The notes beneath the pieces were generated by a model. The model saw only the letters and a program-made list of their open reading frames with translations. It did no database searches and was not told the origin of the DNA. Shown piece after piece: positions 33,890 through 42,624 of a stretch of 64,000 nt of DNA. The translations under genes were made by a program, and so were the position numbers. Origin of the DNA: Micromonospora phaseoli (GTDB lineage Bacteria; Actinomycetota; Actinomycetes; Mycobacteriales; Micromonosporaceae); assembly GCF_900109115.1 (NCBI RefSeq), contig NZ_FNYV01000017.1:39479-103478 (forward strand), in the 5' to 3' direction. Within the stretch, counting starts at the first letter, position 1. Each line of letters opens with the position of its first letter.

Positions 33890-36800
33890 CTACGAGCGCT
33901 GCGGAAGGTGCACCAACTGCACCAGTCGGGTGCCGCCGCGCCGGGAGACCAGCCAACCTCGGCCCGGTGGCAACGGCCCGGGCCGGACGGTGCCGAGCAG
34001 CACGCCCTCGTCCCGGTTGCCGGACATCACGATGCCCGGCGTGCTGATCTCCCGAAGCCGCATCAGCACCGGCTCGTACAGCGCGCGACTGGCACCGCCC
34101 GTCCGCCGGGCGATGACCAGATGCAGGCCGATGTCCCGGGCCTGGGGCAGGAACTCCAGCAGCGGGGTCAGCGGGTTGCTGCCGGCGCCGGCGACCAGGT
34201 CGTAGTCGTCGACCAGCACGTAGAGATCCGGGCCCTTCCACCAGTCGCGGGCCCGCAACCGATCCGCGCTGATGTCGTCCGGGGGCAGCCGGTCGCGCAT
34301 CACGGCCGCCACCTCCGCGACGATGTTCTCGGTGACCTGGGCCGTCGAGCCGTACCCGATCAGGTGCGGCGTGGTGATGTCGCCGAGCAGGCTGCGCCGG
34401 TAGTCGACGAGAACGAGCCGGGCCTCGGTCAGATCGTGGCGGTCGACGATCGTCTGCGCCAGGGACCGCAGGAAGGTGCTCTTCCCGGACTCGCCGTCGC
34501 CGAAGAGGATGAAGTGCGGATCGGCGGCGAAGTCCAGATGCACCGGCTGAAGGTCCACCTCGGCGATGCCGATCGGCACCCCTGGGCGTCCGGTGCTGGG
34601 CAGGCTGCCGTAGGGGACCACCGGCGGGAGGAGCCGGATCGGCGGGGCACCCGGTCCCTGCCAGGCGGCGGCCAGATCGGTGACGAGCTTGCGGGACCCC
34701 TCGGCGAGAGTCTCCGCCTCCTGCGCGCCGTCGGCGCGCGGCAGCGCGGCCAGGAACTGCTGCCCGTCCGGGGTGATACCCCGACCGGGCGACTTCTCCG
34801 GCACGTTCATCGCCGCCCGGCGATCCAGATTGGAGTCGCTGGCGTCGGAGAGGGCCAGCTCCAACCGGGTACCGAAGACGTCCCGCACGGCCGGACGCAG
34901 ATCCATCCAGCGTCCGGCGGTCACGATCAGGTGGATACCGAAGGAGAGGCCCCGGTTGGCGATGTCGTTGATCGTGGACTCAAGATCCTCGAACTCTGCC
35001 CGCAGCGTCGCCCAACCGTCGATGACCAGGAAGATGTCGCCGAACGGGTCGTCGTTGTGCTGGTCGTGCCGGCGGGCCCGGCGGTACTCGGCCATCGAGT
35101 CGACGCCGCGTTCGGCGAATCGCCGTTCCCGCTCGCCCATCAGCAGTTGCAGCTCGGCGATGGTACGCCGGACCAGGCCGGCGTCGAGGCGGGTCGCCAC
35201 CGAGCCGACGTGCGGCAGGTCGCGCAGCGAGGAGAGTGCGCTACTGCCCAGGTCGAGGCAGTACACCTGGGCCTCGCGGGGAGTGTGGGTCAGCGCCAGC
35301 GACGTGACGACCGTCCGCAGCAGGGTGCTCTTGCCGCTCTGCGGACCACCGACGATCACGGCGTGGCCGGCCGCGCCGGCCAGGTCGAACCAGAGCACGT
35401 CCCGGCGCTGTTCGAAGGGCTTGTCGACGATGCCGACCGCCACCTGCAACTCGCCCAGCAGTCCGGCGTGCGCCACCGTCACCCCGCGAGCGGGGTCGGC
35501 GGTCATCGGAGGCAGCAGTTGGTCCAACGTCGGCGGTTCGGCCAGCGGCGGCAGCCACACCTGATGCGCCGGTTTACCTCGACCGGCGAGCCGGCCGACG
35601 AGGATGTCCAGGACGCTCTCGCCGACACCGTCGGCCGGCTCCGGCGCCTCCTCCTGCTTCGGCGTACGGGTCACCGGCGGGGCGACGTAGGTGGTGCTGT
35701 ACTCGCGTACCCGGTCCTCGCCGTCGCCGGCCGCGACCGCCGCGGCGGTCTTGCTCCGGTAGGTGCCGGAGACATAGGCGGCCTTGAACCGGATCAACGG
35801 CTCGGTGCCGAAGCGCAGGTAGCCGTGCCCCGGCGACCGGGGCAGCTCGTACGCGTCGGTGGCCCCGAGCACCACCCGGGACTCCATCGCGGAGAACGTC
35901 CGCAGACCGATCCGGTACGACAGGTGGGTGTCGAGTCCCCGCAGTCGCCCCTCCTCCAGGCGCTGGCTCGCCAGCAGCAGGTGTACCCCGAGCGACCGGC
36001 CGACCCGACCGATCTGCACGAACATGTCGATGAAGTCGGGCTTCGCGGTGAGCAGTTCGGAGAACTCGTCACAGATGATGAGCAGGCTCGGCAGCGGAGC
36101 GAGTGGGGCGCCCGCCGCCCGAGCCTTCTCGTAGTCGCGTTGTGAGGCGTAGTTGCCCGCCGCGCGCAGCAGCTCCTGTCGACGCACCAGCTCACCGTTG
36201 ATGGAGTCGGTCATCCGGTCGACCAGGGGCAGTTCGTCGGCCAGGTTGGTGATCACCGCGCTGGTGTGCGGCAAACCGTCCAGCCGGGTGAACGTGGCTC
36301 CGCCCTTGAAGTCGACCAGGACGAAGTTGAGGCTCTCCGACGAGTGCGTGGCCGCCAGCGCCAGCACCAGGGTGCGGAGCAGCTCGGACTTGCCGGAACC
36401 GGTCGCACCGATGAGCAGCCCGTGCGGGCCCATGCCGTCCTGCGCCGACTCCTTCAGATCCAGCTCCACCGGGCCGCCGTCGGTACCCACGCCGATCGGC
36501 ACCCGCAGCCGGTCGCGGTTCGGGCGCGGCTGCCACGCCTGGTCGACCTCGAACTCGTACGGGTCACCCAGGTCGAGCAGCTCGGCCAGGCCCAGTTCGG
36601 TGGTGAGCGGGGTGTCGCCACCACCACGGGAGGCGGCCGACAGGCGCAGCGGAGCGAGCTGCATGGCCAGCGTCTCGATCTCCGTCACCTGGCAGTCGTC
36701 GGCCCGACCGATCTCCGCCGACCCGTCCACGGTGGTGCTGTTCAAGTGGCGGTCCGAGTTCACCTCCAGCACCAGCCGCGCCCGGTCGAGCAGGCGTGGT

Positions 36801-37852
36801 GCCGGGGTGGACAGGTCCAGCAGAGTGACACCCTCCACCCCGCCGTCGGTCATCAGGTGGTCCGAACCGGCGGTGTCGCCGCCGTCGACGACCACCAGCA
36901 CGTGCGGGCCGGCGACCTGGGGCGGACCGCCGCTGGTGTTGAACCGGGGCCGGCTGGCCAGGACGTCGTCGAGCATCGCCTCCAGCCCGGTCACCGACGG
37001 TGCGACCAGTCGCAGCTGACCGAGCGCGTCGGTACGCGACGGGTGCAGGGCGTGTGGCAGCCACTTCGTCCACTCCCACTCGGACCGCCGATCCGCTGCC
37101 ACGCAGATCGCCACGAGCATGTCGTCGGGAGCGTGGAACGCGGTGGCCTGGGCGATCACCGATCGGACCATACCCCGGGCGGCGTCGGTGTCGCCGCGCA
37201 GATGCACCCGGGCGAACCCGTTCAACGCCATCGTCACCGGAAGGTCCGGCACCTCGCCGTAGGTGGTCAGGAACCGGCGCAGCGCCAACGCGCACATCGG
37301 TTCGAGCTTCTCCAAGGATGTGGCGGGTGGCGGCACCAGCGGCGTGGCCAGTTCCTGAGGGCCGAGGCCGATGCGGACGGTGGCGAAGTCCACGTCACCA
37401 CGGCGACGCTCCCACAGTCGCGGGCCCAGCGGCAGGGACCAGAGGGCGTCCGGGTCCGGATGCCGGTAGAACGCGGCCTCCCGCTGCCGGCGGATCGTCT
37501 TGAGTACCCGGCGGCGCTGGCGCGACAGATGCGTCATGTACTCGCGACGCTTCTGCAGCATCTCCTGCTTGCTGGGCCCGCCGGAATTGTTGGTCAGCTG
37601 GGCGCCGAGCATGCCGATGGCGGAGAGTCCGAAGAGGCCACCGGTGACGTACGCGAAGGTGCCGCCGCCCCGGCCGGCGAACATCAGCGCCATCGCGAGC
37701 GAGCCGGCGAGCATCGGCAGCATCATCAGCATCTGCCCCCAGGCCTTGCCGCTGGGTGCCGGCACCTCAGGCGGCGCCTCCAGCAGCACCTCACCGGAGG
37801 GATACTCCGGTTCCGGCTGCCGCGCAGGTCGCTTCACCACCACCGTGCTCAC
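33890..37852 (-). CDS. eccC: EccC, FtsK/SpoIIIE-type ATPase motor of the T7SS
   Basis: The 1320-residue single-chain EccC has two membrane helices near the N-terminus (MLMMLPMLAGSLAMALMF and VTGGLFGLSAIGMLG), followed by three ATPase domains. Their Walker A motifs are LIGATGSGKSELLRTL (about 480), IVGGPQSGKSTLLRTV (about 840) and LFGDGESGKSTFLRSL (about 1122); Walker B examples are LLIICDEFSELL and IFLVIDGW. The motor recognises substrate signals and drives export. The start is GTG 37852 with GGAGGT 7 nt upstream. It is divergent from eccD across a 140-bp gap and heads the eccC-esx-WXG operon. Confidence 0.95.
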   Translation of the reverse strand: MSTVVVKRPARQPEPEYPSGEVLLEAPPEVPAPSGKAWGQMLMMLPMLAGSLAMALMFAGRGGGTFAYVTGGLFGLSAIGMLGAQLTNNSGGPSKQEMLQKRREYMTHLSRQRRRVLKTIRRQREAAFYRHPDPDALWSLPLGPRLWERRRGDVDFATVRIGLGPQELATPLVPPPATSLEKLEPMCALALRRFLTTYGEVPDLPVTMALNGFARVHLRGDTDAARGMVRSVIAQATAFHAPDDMLVAICVAADRRSEWEWTKWLPHALHPSRTDALGQLRLVAPSVTGLEAMLDDVLASRPRFNTSGGPPQVAGPHVLVVVDGGDTAGSDHLMTDGGVEGVTLLDLSTPAPRLLDRARLVLEVNSDRHLNSTTVDGSAEIGRADDCQVTEIETLAMQLAPLRLSAASRGGGDTPLTTELGLAELLDLGDPYEFEVDQAWQPRPNRDRLRVPIGVGTDGGPVELDLKESAQDGMGPHGLLIGATGSGKSELLRTLVLALAATHSSESLNFVLVDFKGGATFTRLDGLPHTSAVITNLADELPLVDRMTDSINGELVRRQELLRAAGNYASQRDYEKARAAGAPLAPLPSLLIICDEFSELLTAKPDFIDMFVQIGRVGRSLGVHLLLASQRLEEGRLRGLDTHLSYRIGLRTFSAMESRVVLGATDAYELPRSPGHGYLRFGTEPLIRFKAAYVSGTYRSKTAAAVAAGDGEDRVREYSTTYVAPPVTRTPKQEEAPEPADGVGESVLDILVGRLAGRGKPAHQVWLPPLAEPPTLDQLLPPMTADPARGVTVAHAGLLGELQVAVGIVDKPFEQRRDVLWFDLAGAAGHAVIVGGPQSGKSTLLRTVVTSLALTHTPREAQVYCLDLGSSALSSLRDLPHVGSVATRLDAGLVRRTIAELQLLMGERERRFAERGVDSMAEYRRARRHDQHNDDPFGDIFLVIDGWATLRAEFEDLESTINDIANRGLSFGIHLIVTAGRWMDLRPAVRDVFGTRLELALSDASDSNLDRRAAMNVPEKSPGRGITPDGQQFLAALPRADGAQEAETLAEGSRKLVTDLAAAWQGPGAPPIRLLPPVVPYGSLPSTGRPGVPIGIAEVDLQPVHLDFAADPHFILFGDGESGKSTFLRSLAQTIVDRHDLTEARLVLVDYRRSLLGDITTPHLIGYGSTAQVTENIVAEVAAVMRDRLPPDDISADRLRARDWWKGPDLYVLVDDYDLVAGAGSNPLTPLLEFLPQARDIGLHLVIARRTGGASRALYEPVLMRLREISTPGIVMSGNRDEGVLLGTVRPGPLPPGRGWLVSRRGGTRLVQLVHLPQRS

Positions 37853-37992
37853 GTGACAGACCTCCGTCGCCTCTCCTGGGTCTGATGCGCCGCGTTGAAC
37901 CGCCCCCGCGTCATCGGCACATGGTAGGTAGCCTTTGCCCGTCAGGACAGCCGCGGGCCCGCCGGCCCGCTCCTCGTACCGAGGGGTCGTCA

Positions 37993-39381
37993 GTGGTCAC
38001 CCAGGCCGGAACCGGACTCGCGCGCATCGCCGTCGTCGCCCCCAACCGACGGCTGGATCTCGCCCTGCCCGAGCACTTGCCGCTCGTCGGTCTGCTCCCC
38101 GCCGTGCTGCGCCAAGCCGACGAGGATCCGTCGGACGGCACCAGCCACGGCGGTTGGATGCTGCGGCGCAGCGACGGCAGCGCCGTCGACCTCACCCGTA
38201 CGCTCGCGGCGCAGAGCGTCCGCGACGGCGAGACACTGCACCTGGTGCCGCGGCGTACGGACTGGCCGGAGCTGGCGTACGACGACCTGATGGAGGCGGT
38301 CGCCGACGGTGCCCGGCGGCGTGGTGTGGCCTGGAGCCCGTTCGCTACCCGGTTGACCGGCCTGATCGTGGCCGGGGTGCTGCTGCTGCTCGGCCTGGTC
38401 GTGATCGTCACCTCCGCCGAGCCCGGCTGGCTCGGTGGAGCGGTCGCCCTCGGTACGGCGGGTCTGCTGCTGGTCTGTGGAATCGTGTTGTCCCGGGCGA
38501 TGGCCGATTCCCTCGCCGGCGCGGTAGTGGCCGCCGCCGGTCTGCCCTACGCCTTCGTCGGTGGAGTGCTGGTCATCGGCAGCGGGGAGTCGGTGTGGGC
38601 GCTGGGCGCCCCACATGTGCTGCTCGGTTCCGCCGTGCTGCTGCTCTCCGGCCTGCTCGGTCTGCTCGGCGTGGGCGACGCGACCCGGGTCTTCGTGGCT
38701 GCCGTCTTCGTTGGGTTCTGGGGCATGGTGGGCGGGCTCCTCGCCCTCGGCGCGATGGACGCCGCCCAGGGCACTGCGATCGTGGTGAGCGCGGTGACCC
38801 TGCTGCTGCCGGCGATGCCGCTGCTCTCCGTCCGGCTCGGGAAGATGCCGATGCCGGCGATGCCGCGTACCGCCGAGGACCTGCTGCGTGACGAGCCGCA
38901 ACCGAAGCGTGCGGTCGTCTACCAGGCCACCGCCCGCGCCGACGAGGTGTTCACCGGCATGGTCTTCGGCGCGTTCGTGGTCACCATCGGCTGCCTGGTC
39001 GTGCTCACTGCGACCGGCACGCTCTCCGCGTTGCTGCTCGCCGGGGTCGTCTCGCTGGGCTACCTGCTGCGGGCCCGGCTGGTCTCGACGGTCCGGCACC
39101 GGGTGCCGATGCTCGCCGTCGGCCTGGTCGGCCTCGGCCTGCTGCCGCTGATCGGTGCGGCGGACGCGTCGACTGCGGCGCGGGTGCTGGCCGTGCTGCC
39201 GGTGGCCCTGGTCGCCGCCGCACTCTCGGCCGCCGCCGGGCTCGCCTACAGCCGCCGTGCCCCGTCGCCCAGACTGGCCCGGCTCGGCGACATGCTCGAC
39301 ATCCTGCTCCAGCTCGCCGTGGTGCCGGTGGCCTGCAGCGTGCTCGGCCTGTACGCGTTCATGCGGGCCATCAACGGCTGA
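37993..39381 (+). CDS. eccD: EccD, ubiquitin-like/polytopic channel component of the T7SS
   Basis: The 462-residue protein has a ubiquitin-like N-terminal domain of about 95 residues (TGLARIAVVAPNRRLDLALPEHLPL, GGWMLRR, LTRTLAAQSVRDGETLHLVPR), followed by about 11 membrane helices to the C-terminus. This architecture is specific to EccD, the membrane-channel scaffold. GTG 37993 is chosen because the ubiquitin-like domain begins there and GAGGGG lies 6 nt upstream; the open frame 5' of it overlaps eccC. Confidence 0.92.
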   Translation: MVTQAGTGLARIAVVAPNRRLDLALPEHLPLVGLLPAVLRQADEDPSDGTSHGGWMLRRSDGSAVDLTRTLAAQSVRDGETLHLVPRRTDWPELAYDDLMEAVADGARRRGVAWSPFATRLTGLIVAGVLLLLGLVVIVTSAEPGWLGGAVALGTAGLLLVCGIVLSRAMADSLAGAVVAAAGLPYAFVGGVLVIGSGESVWALGAPHVLLGSAVLLLSGLLGLLGVGDATRVFVAAVFVGFWGMVGGLLALGAMDAAQGTAIVVSAVTLLLPAMPLLSVRLGKMPMPAMPRTAEDLLRDEPQPKRAVVYQATARADEVFTGMVFGAFVVTIGCLVVLTATGTLSALLLAGVVSLGYLLRARLVSTVRHRVPMLAVGLVGLGLLPLIGAADASTAARVLAVLPVALVAAALSAAAGLAYSRRAPSPRLARLGDMLDILLQLAVVPVACSVLGLYAFMRAING

Positions 39382-39390
39382 CCGGCCGGC

Positions 39391-40137
39391 TCACCAGTCG
39401 CGGTCGCTCGCTTCGGAGAGGTCGCCGCCGCGGATCAGCTTGACGATGGCGGAGTCGACGTCGGGACCGACGAAGAAGTCGTCGGCCCAGTGCAGCATGA
39501 AGACCCGCCCCTGTGCGTCGACGACCAGCTCGGACGGGCCGTCCTCGTTGTTGCCGAGCGGGTAGACCGGGTTGTCGTACTCCTCGGCAAAGGCCCGGGC
39601 AGCCTCGGTCACCACGCCGCCCAGGGTGGGGTGGATGTAGCTGGTGAAGCCGCCTCCCAAGTGGCCACGTCTGCCGAATTGCGGCAGGCGCAGGCCGCCG
39701 AACTCGACCAGCGCGGCCCGGGCGACCGGCGGGCAGTCGAGCCCGGCCAGCTCGTCGGCGAAGCGGACCATCCAGAGGTTGACCGAGGCGGTGCGGTCGC
39801 GGCCCGGAAACCAGCCGGCCTTGTCCAACACCTGCCGCACGTCGGGCGGGAATCGTCCCTCGGCGGCGCGGTACTGCGCGTACTTCTCGGCGACCGTTTG
39901 CCAGGGCAGCGACGGCCACTGGGACACCTCGCCGGTCTGCCCGTCGATGACCGCCCGGGGGTATCCGGTGGATGGTGGTGGAACGGGCGGCCCGTCGGTG
40001 GGCGGTGGGGCGGGAATGACACGCCAGGCCACATAGCCGAGGTCGAACTCGCGCAGGTCCACCTCCGGCGTGGGCCCTGGCTGGCCGGCGGCGGCCCACT
40101 GACGCGCGATGGTCAGGGCCTCGTCGCGACTGATCAT
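39391..40137 (-). CDS. Two-domain immunity protein, YrhB-like plus SUKH-3
   Basis: In this 248-residue protein the N-terminus (ISRDEALTIARQWAA, WRVIP, GYPRAVIDGQTGEV) matches the YrhB/Imm35-like small immunity fold also encoded at 49054, 51325 and 52333. The C-terminus (VRQVLDKAGWFPGRDR, ALVEFGGLRLP, ELVVDAQGRVFMLHWADDFFVG) is SUKH-3. In the giant toxin the Tox-PL and YwqJ modules are the usual targets of these two folds, so this may be a double antidote. It sits antisense between eccD and eccB, 9 nt from the eccD stop. GGAGTCC precedes ATG 40137. Confidence 0.78.
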   Translation of the reverse strand: MISRDEALTIARQWAAAGQPGPTPEVDLREFDLGYVAWRVIPAPPPTDGPPVPPPSTGYPRAVIDGQTGEVSQWPSLPWQTVAEKYAQYRAAEGRFPPDVRQVLDKAGWFPGRDRTASVNLWMVRFADELAGLDCPPVARAALVEFGGLRLPQFGRRGHLGGGFTSYIHPTLGGVVTEAARAFAEEYDNPVYPLGNNEDGPSELVVDAQGRVFMLHWADDFFVGPDVDSAIVKLIRGGDLSEASDRDW

Positions 40138-40278
40138 CGAAGGACTCCTCGGTCTGCCGTCGTCGATTCCACCGGCCGACGCCGGGTGCGGGCACCGGGC
40201 GGTTCGACGCCGTGCCTATGGTAGGCACCGCGGTCCGCCAATCGTGACCGTGCCGGCGTACGCCAGGGGGAGGGTGCC

Positions 40279-41706
40279 ATGCCGTCGCGGCGGGACCAGG
40301 TCCAGTCGTACCAGTTCTTCGTACAACGGATGACCTCGGCGCTGGTGGCGCGCGAGCCCGATCCGGAGGCGGCGCCGTTCCGCCGGCTCGGTGGCGCCGG
40401 CTTCGCCAGTGTGATGGTGGCGGTGCTCTGCCTGGCGGCGGTGGGGGTGTACGGCCTGCTCCGCCCGGGCGGTGCCACCAAATGGAAGGAAGGCGGCTCG
40501 GTCATCCTGGAGAAGGAGACCGGCACCCGGTATCTGTACCGGGAGGGTCGCCTGCATCCGGTGCTCAACTACGCCTCCGCACTGCTGGCCATGGAGTCGT
40601 CCGCACCGACGGTCTCGGTCTCGCGCAACTCGCTGGTCGGCACGCCCCGTGGCCCACGCATCGGTATCCCGTTCGCGCCGGACGCGCTGCCGCCGGCCGA
40701 TCGGATCCTGGGCGGCCCGTGGACGCTGTGCACCCAGCCGGCCCGGGACGCCGCCGGCGGGGTCGTCGCCACCACCGTGCTCACCGTCGGACGGGCACCC
40801 GACGGGGGACGGGACGCGGGTGACGCCGGGCTGCTGGTCCGCGACCGTAAGACTAGCCGGTTGCATCTGGTCTGGCGGGACCACCGGTACGAGATCCGTG
40901 ACGAGGAGACGGTGCTGACGGGCCTCACCATGGGTGCCGAACCGGTGGTCGAGGTCGGCGGGGCGTGGCTGAACGCGCTGCCCGCCGGTGAACCGATCGT
41001 CGCCCGCCGGGTGACCGATCGGGGCGCACTGTCCACGGCGCTGCCGAACGCCCGGGTCGGTCAGGTCTTCATGGTGGAGAGCCAGAATCGCAGTCGCCAG
41101 TACTACCTGGCGGAGCGGGCGCGGCTGGTCCCGATCACGCCCGTGCAGGCGGACGTGCTCCTGGCCGACAAGGCGACAGAGACGGCGTACCCGGACGGGG
41201 CGAAGCCGGTGCCGATCGAACTCGCCGCCGGCGACGCCGCCGCCGCTCCCAAGGCCGCGGCGCCGGACCAGGGACGTTTCCGCGCACCGGAGCAGCGGCC
41301 GGAGATCGCCCGGCTGGTCGGCAACCAGCCGGCCATCTGCGCCGCCTACCAGCCGGGCGAGGACGAGCCGACGGTGCTGCTCGACGCCCAGGTCCAGCCG
41401 GTACGGGAGCCGGTGCGTAGCGGTGAGCAGACCGGTGACGGGGTTCCGTTGGCTGACCGGGTCGTCATCGAACCCGGCTACGGCGTGCTGGTCACCGCCG
41501 TCTCCTCACCCGACCAGGAGGCCGGCACCCTGAACCTGGTCACCGACCTTGGACACCGCTATCCGCTGGCCTCCGAGGCGGTACCGGCGATGCTCGGCTA
41601 CGCGGAAGTGGAGCCGGTGCGACTGCCCGCCAGCCTGGTGGTCCGGCTACCCGCCGGCCCTGCCCTGGATCCGGCGACGGCGAAACTCGCCCTCGACCCG
41701 GAGTGA
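40279..41706 (+). CDS. eccB: EccB, periplasmic/extracytoplasmic component of the T7SS
   Basis: The 475-residue protein starts with the EccB signature SRRDQVQSYQFFVQRMTSALVARE, then a single membrane helix at about residues 36-60 (GFASVMVAVLCLAAVGVYGLL), then GGSVILEKETGTRYLYREGRLHPVLNYASALL, the start of the EccB propeller-like extracytoplasmic domain. GGGGGAGGG lies just before ATG 40279. EccB forms the outer part of the ESX core with EccC, EccD and EccE. Confidence 0.95.
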   Translation: MPSRRDQVQSYQFFVQRMTSALVAREPDPEAAPFRRLGGAGFASVMVAVLCLAAVGVYGLLRPGGATKWKEGGSVILEKETGTRYLYREGRLHPVLNYASALLAMESSAPTVSVSRNSLVGTPRGPRIGIPFAPDALPPADRILGGPWTLCTQPARDAAGGVVATTVLTVGRAPDGGRDAGDAGLLVRDRKTSRLHLVWRDHRYEIRDEETVLTGLTMGAEPVVEVGGAWLNALPAGEPIVARRVTDRGALSTALPNARVGQVFMVESQNRSRQYYLAERARLVPITPVQADVLLADKATETAYPDGAKPVPIELAAGDAAAAPKAAAPDQGRFRAPEQRPEIARLVGNQPAICAAYQPGEDEPTVLLDAQVQPVREPVRSGEQTGDGVPLADRVVIEPGYGVLVTAVSSPDQEAGTLNLVTDLGHRYPLASEAVPAMLGYAEVEPVRLPASLVVRLPAGPALDPATAKLALDPE

Positions 41707-41755
41707 CCTGACCAGCCACAATGGAAGTACGGGCCGGGCAACGGTCTAGCGCAGG

Positions 41756-41785
41756 TTGGACATGACCCGTTACCGTTCGTATGAC
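41756..41785 (+). promoter_or_regulatory. Candidate promoter of the esx gene pair
   Basis: TTGGAC (41756-41761) and TATGAC (41780-41785) with an 18-nt spacer lie in the 157-bp gap between eccB and the first esx gene. Both hexamers are partial matches to the consensus. Confidence 0.4.
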
Positions 41786-41863
41786 ACTGGTGCGTGAGCG
41801 CCGACTGACAGGCCGCCTCCGGCGAAGCGGGGCGATCGAACGAGGACGGGGGTGACTTCCGCC

Positions 41864-42193
41864 ATGTCGATGAATACCGACACCGGCTTGATGCTGAAGA
41901 CCGAGGGTGACGTCGATGCCGTCGCCGACCGGCTCACCGGCAACCTGAACCAGCTTATGGACCAGCTCGCACCGCTGTACGACCAGTGGAGGGGTGCCGG
42001 CGCAGGCTCCTTCCAGCAGGTCCGTGAGCGGTTCGACCAGGACATGGCCCGGCTCAACGTCGCGCTGCGGGCGATTGCCGAGGCCGTCGGCTCGGCCGGT
42101 AAGGACTACGACGTCAGCGACGAGGAGATTCGGTCCGACATGGACAGCGCCGGTGCGACTGCCGGCCAGATCACCGCGGCGCTGAAGCTCTGA
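41864..42193 (+). CDS. WXG100-family protein (EsxA/EsxB-like), first of a pair
   Basis: The 109-residue two-helix protein has the turn motif QWRGAG (WxG) at about residue 43, the WXG100 hallmark, with amphipathic helices on both sides. It ends in a helix rather than a clear YxxxD/E export tail. It is probably the secreted heterodimer partner of the protein encoded 16 nt downstream. ATG 41864 is used; GTG 41852 with GAGGAC upstream is an alternative. Confidence 0.88.
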   Translation: MSMNTDTGLMLKTEGDVDAVADRLTGNLNQLMDQLAPLYDQWRGAGAGSFQQVRERFDQDMARLNVALRAIAEAVGSAGKDYDVSDEEIRSDMDSAGATAGQITAALKL

Positions 42194-42209
42194 CGGGGGA
42201 GGACTCGAA

Positions 42210-42497
42210 ATGGAGATTCGCTACAACTTCGCTGGCCTGAACGCGGCGGCGGACAGCTGCGGTGGCGCTGTCAAGAATCTGACCGGCGAGCTCGACGGAC
42301 TCAAGTCCGGCATCGCCCCGCTGCTGGCGACCTGGGACGGCGACGCGCGCGAGGCGTACTTCCGTCGGCAGGCCGACTGGGAGTCCGCAGCCAACGATCT
42401 GCGCGACCTGCTCGGCCGGATCGAGAGGGCGTTGCGCGAGTCGGCCGCCAAAATGCAGGCCCGCGAGGCCGCGAACCGCGCCAAGTTCGGCGACTGA
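42210..42497 (+). CDS. WXG100-family protein (EsxA/EsxB-like), second of a pair
   Basis: The 95-residue two-helix protein has the turn TWDGDA (WxG) at about residue 42 and EAYFRRQADWE shortly after. GGGGGAGGACT precedes ATG 42210. With the preceding gene it forms the typical esx gene pair, and a terminator follows 23 nt after the stop. Confidence 0.9.
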   Translation: MEIRYNFAGLNAAADSCGGAVKNLTGELDGLKSGIAPLLATWDGDAREAYFRRQADWESAANDLRDLLGRIERALRESAAKMQAREAANRAKFGD

Positions 42498-42519
42498 CCC
42501 TCCTCGACCTGAACCATTC

Positions 42520-42545
42520 GATGGCCCGGCCTCTGCCGGGCCATC
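42520..42545 (+). terminator. Perfect 11-bp hairpin terminator after the esx pair
   Basis: GATGGCCCGGC (42520-42530), loop CTCT, GCCGGGCCATC (42535-42545) is a perfect stem directly downstream of the second esx gene and before the convergent mycosin gene. Confidence 0.8.
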
Positions 42546-42624
42546 GTCGTCACCGCTGGTCGTCGGCCGTCCTCACCGCAGCCGCCAGCGGGCCACGGTC
42601 GTCCGGGTGCCGCCGATATCGCCG

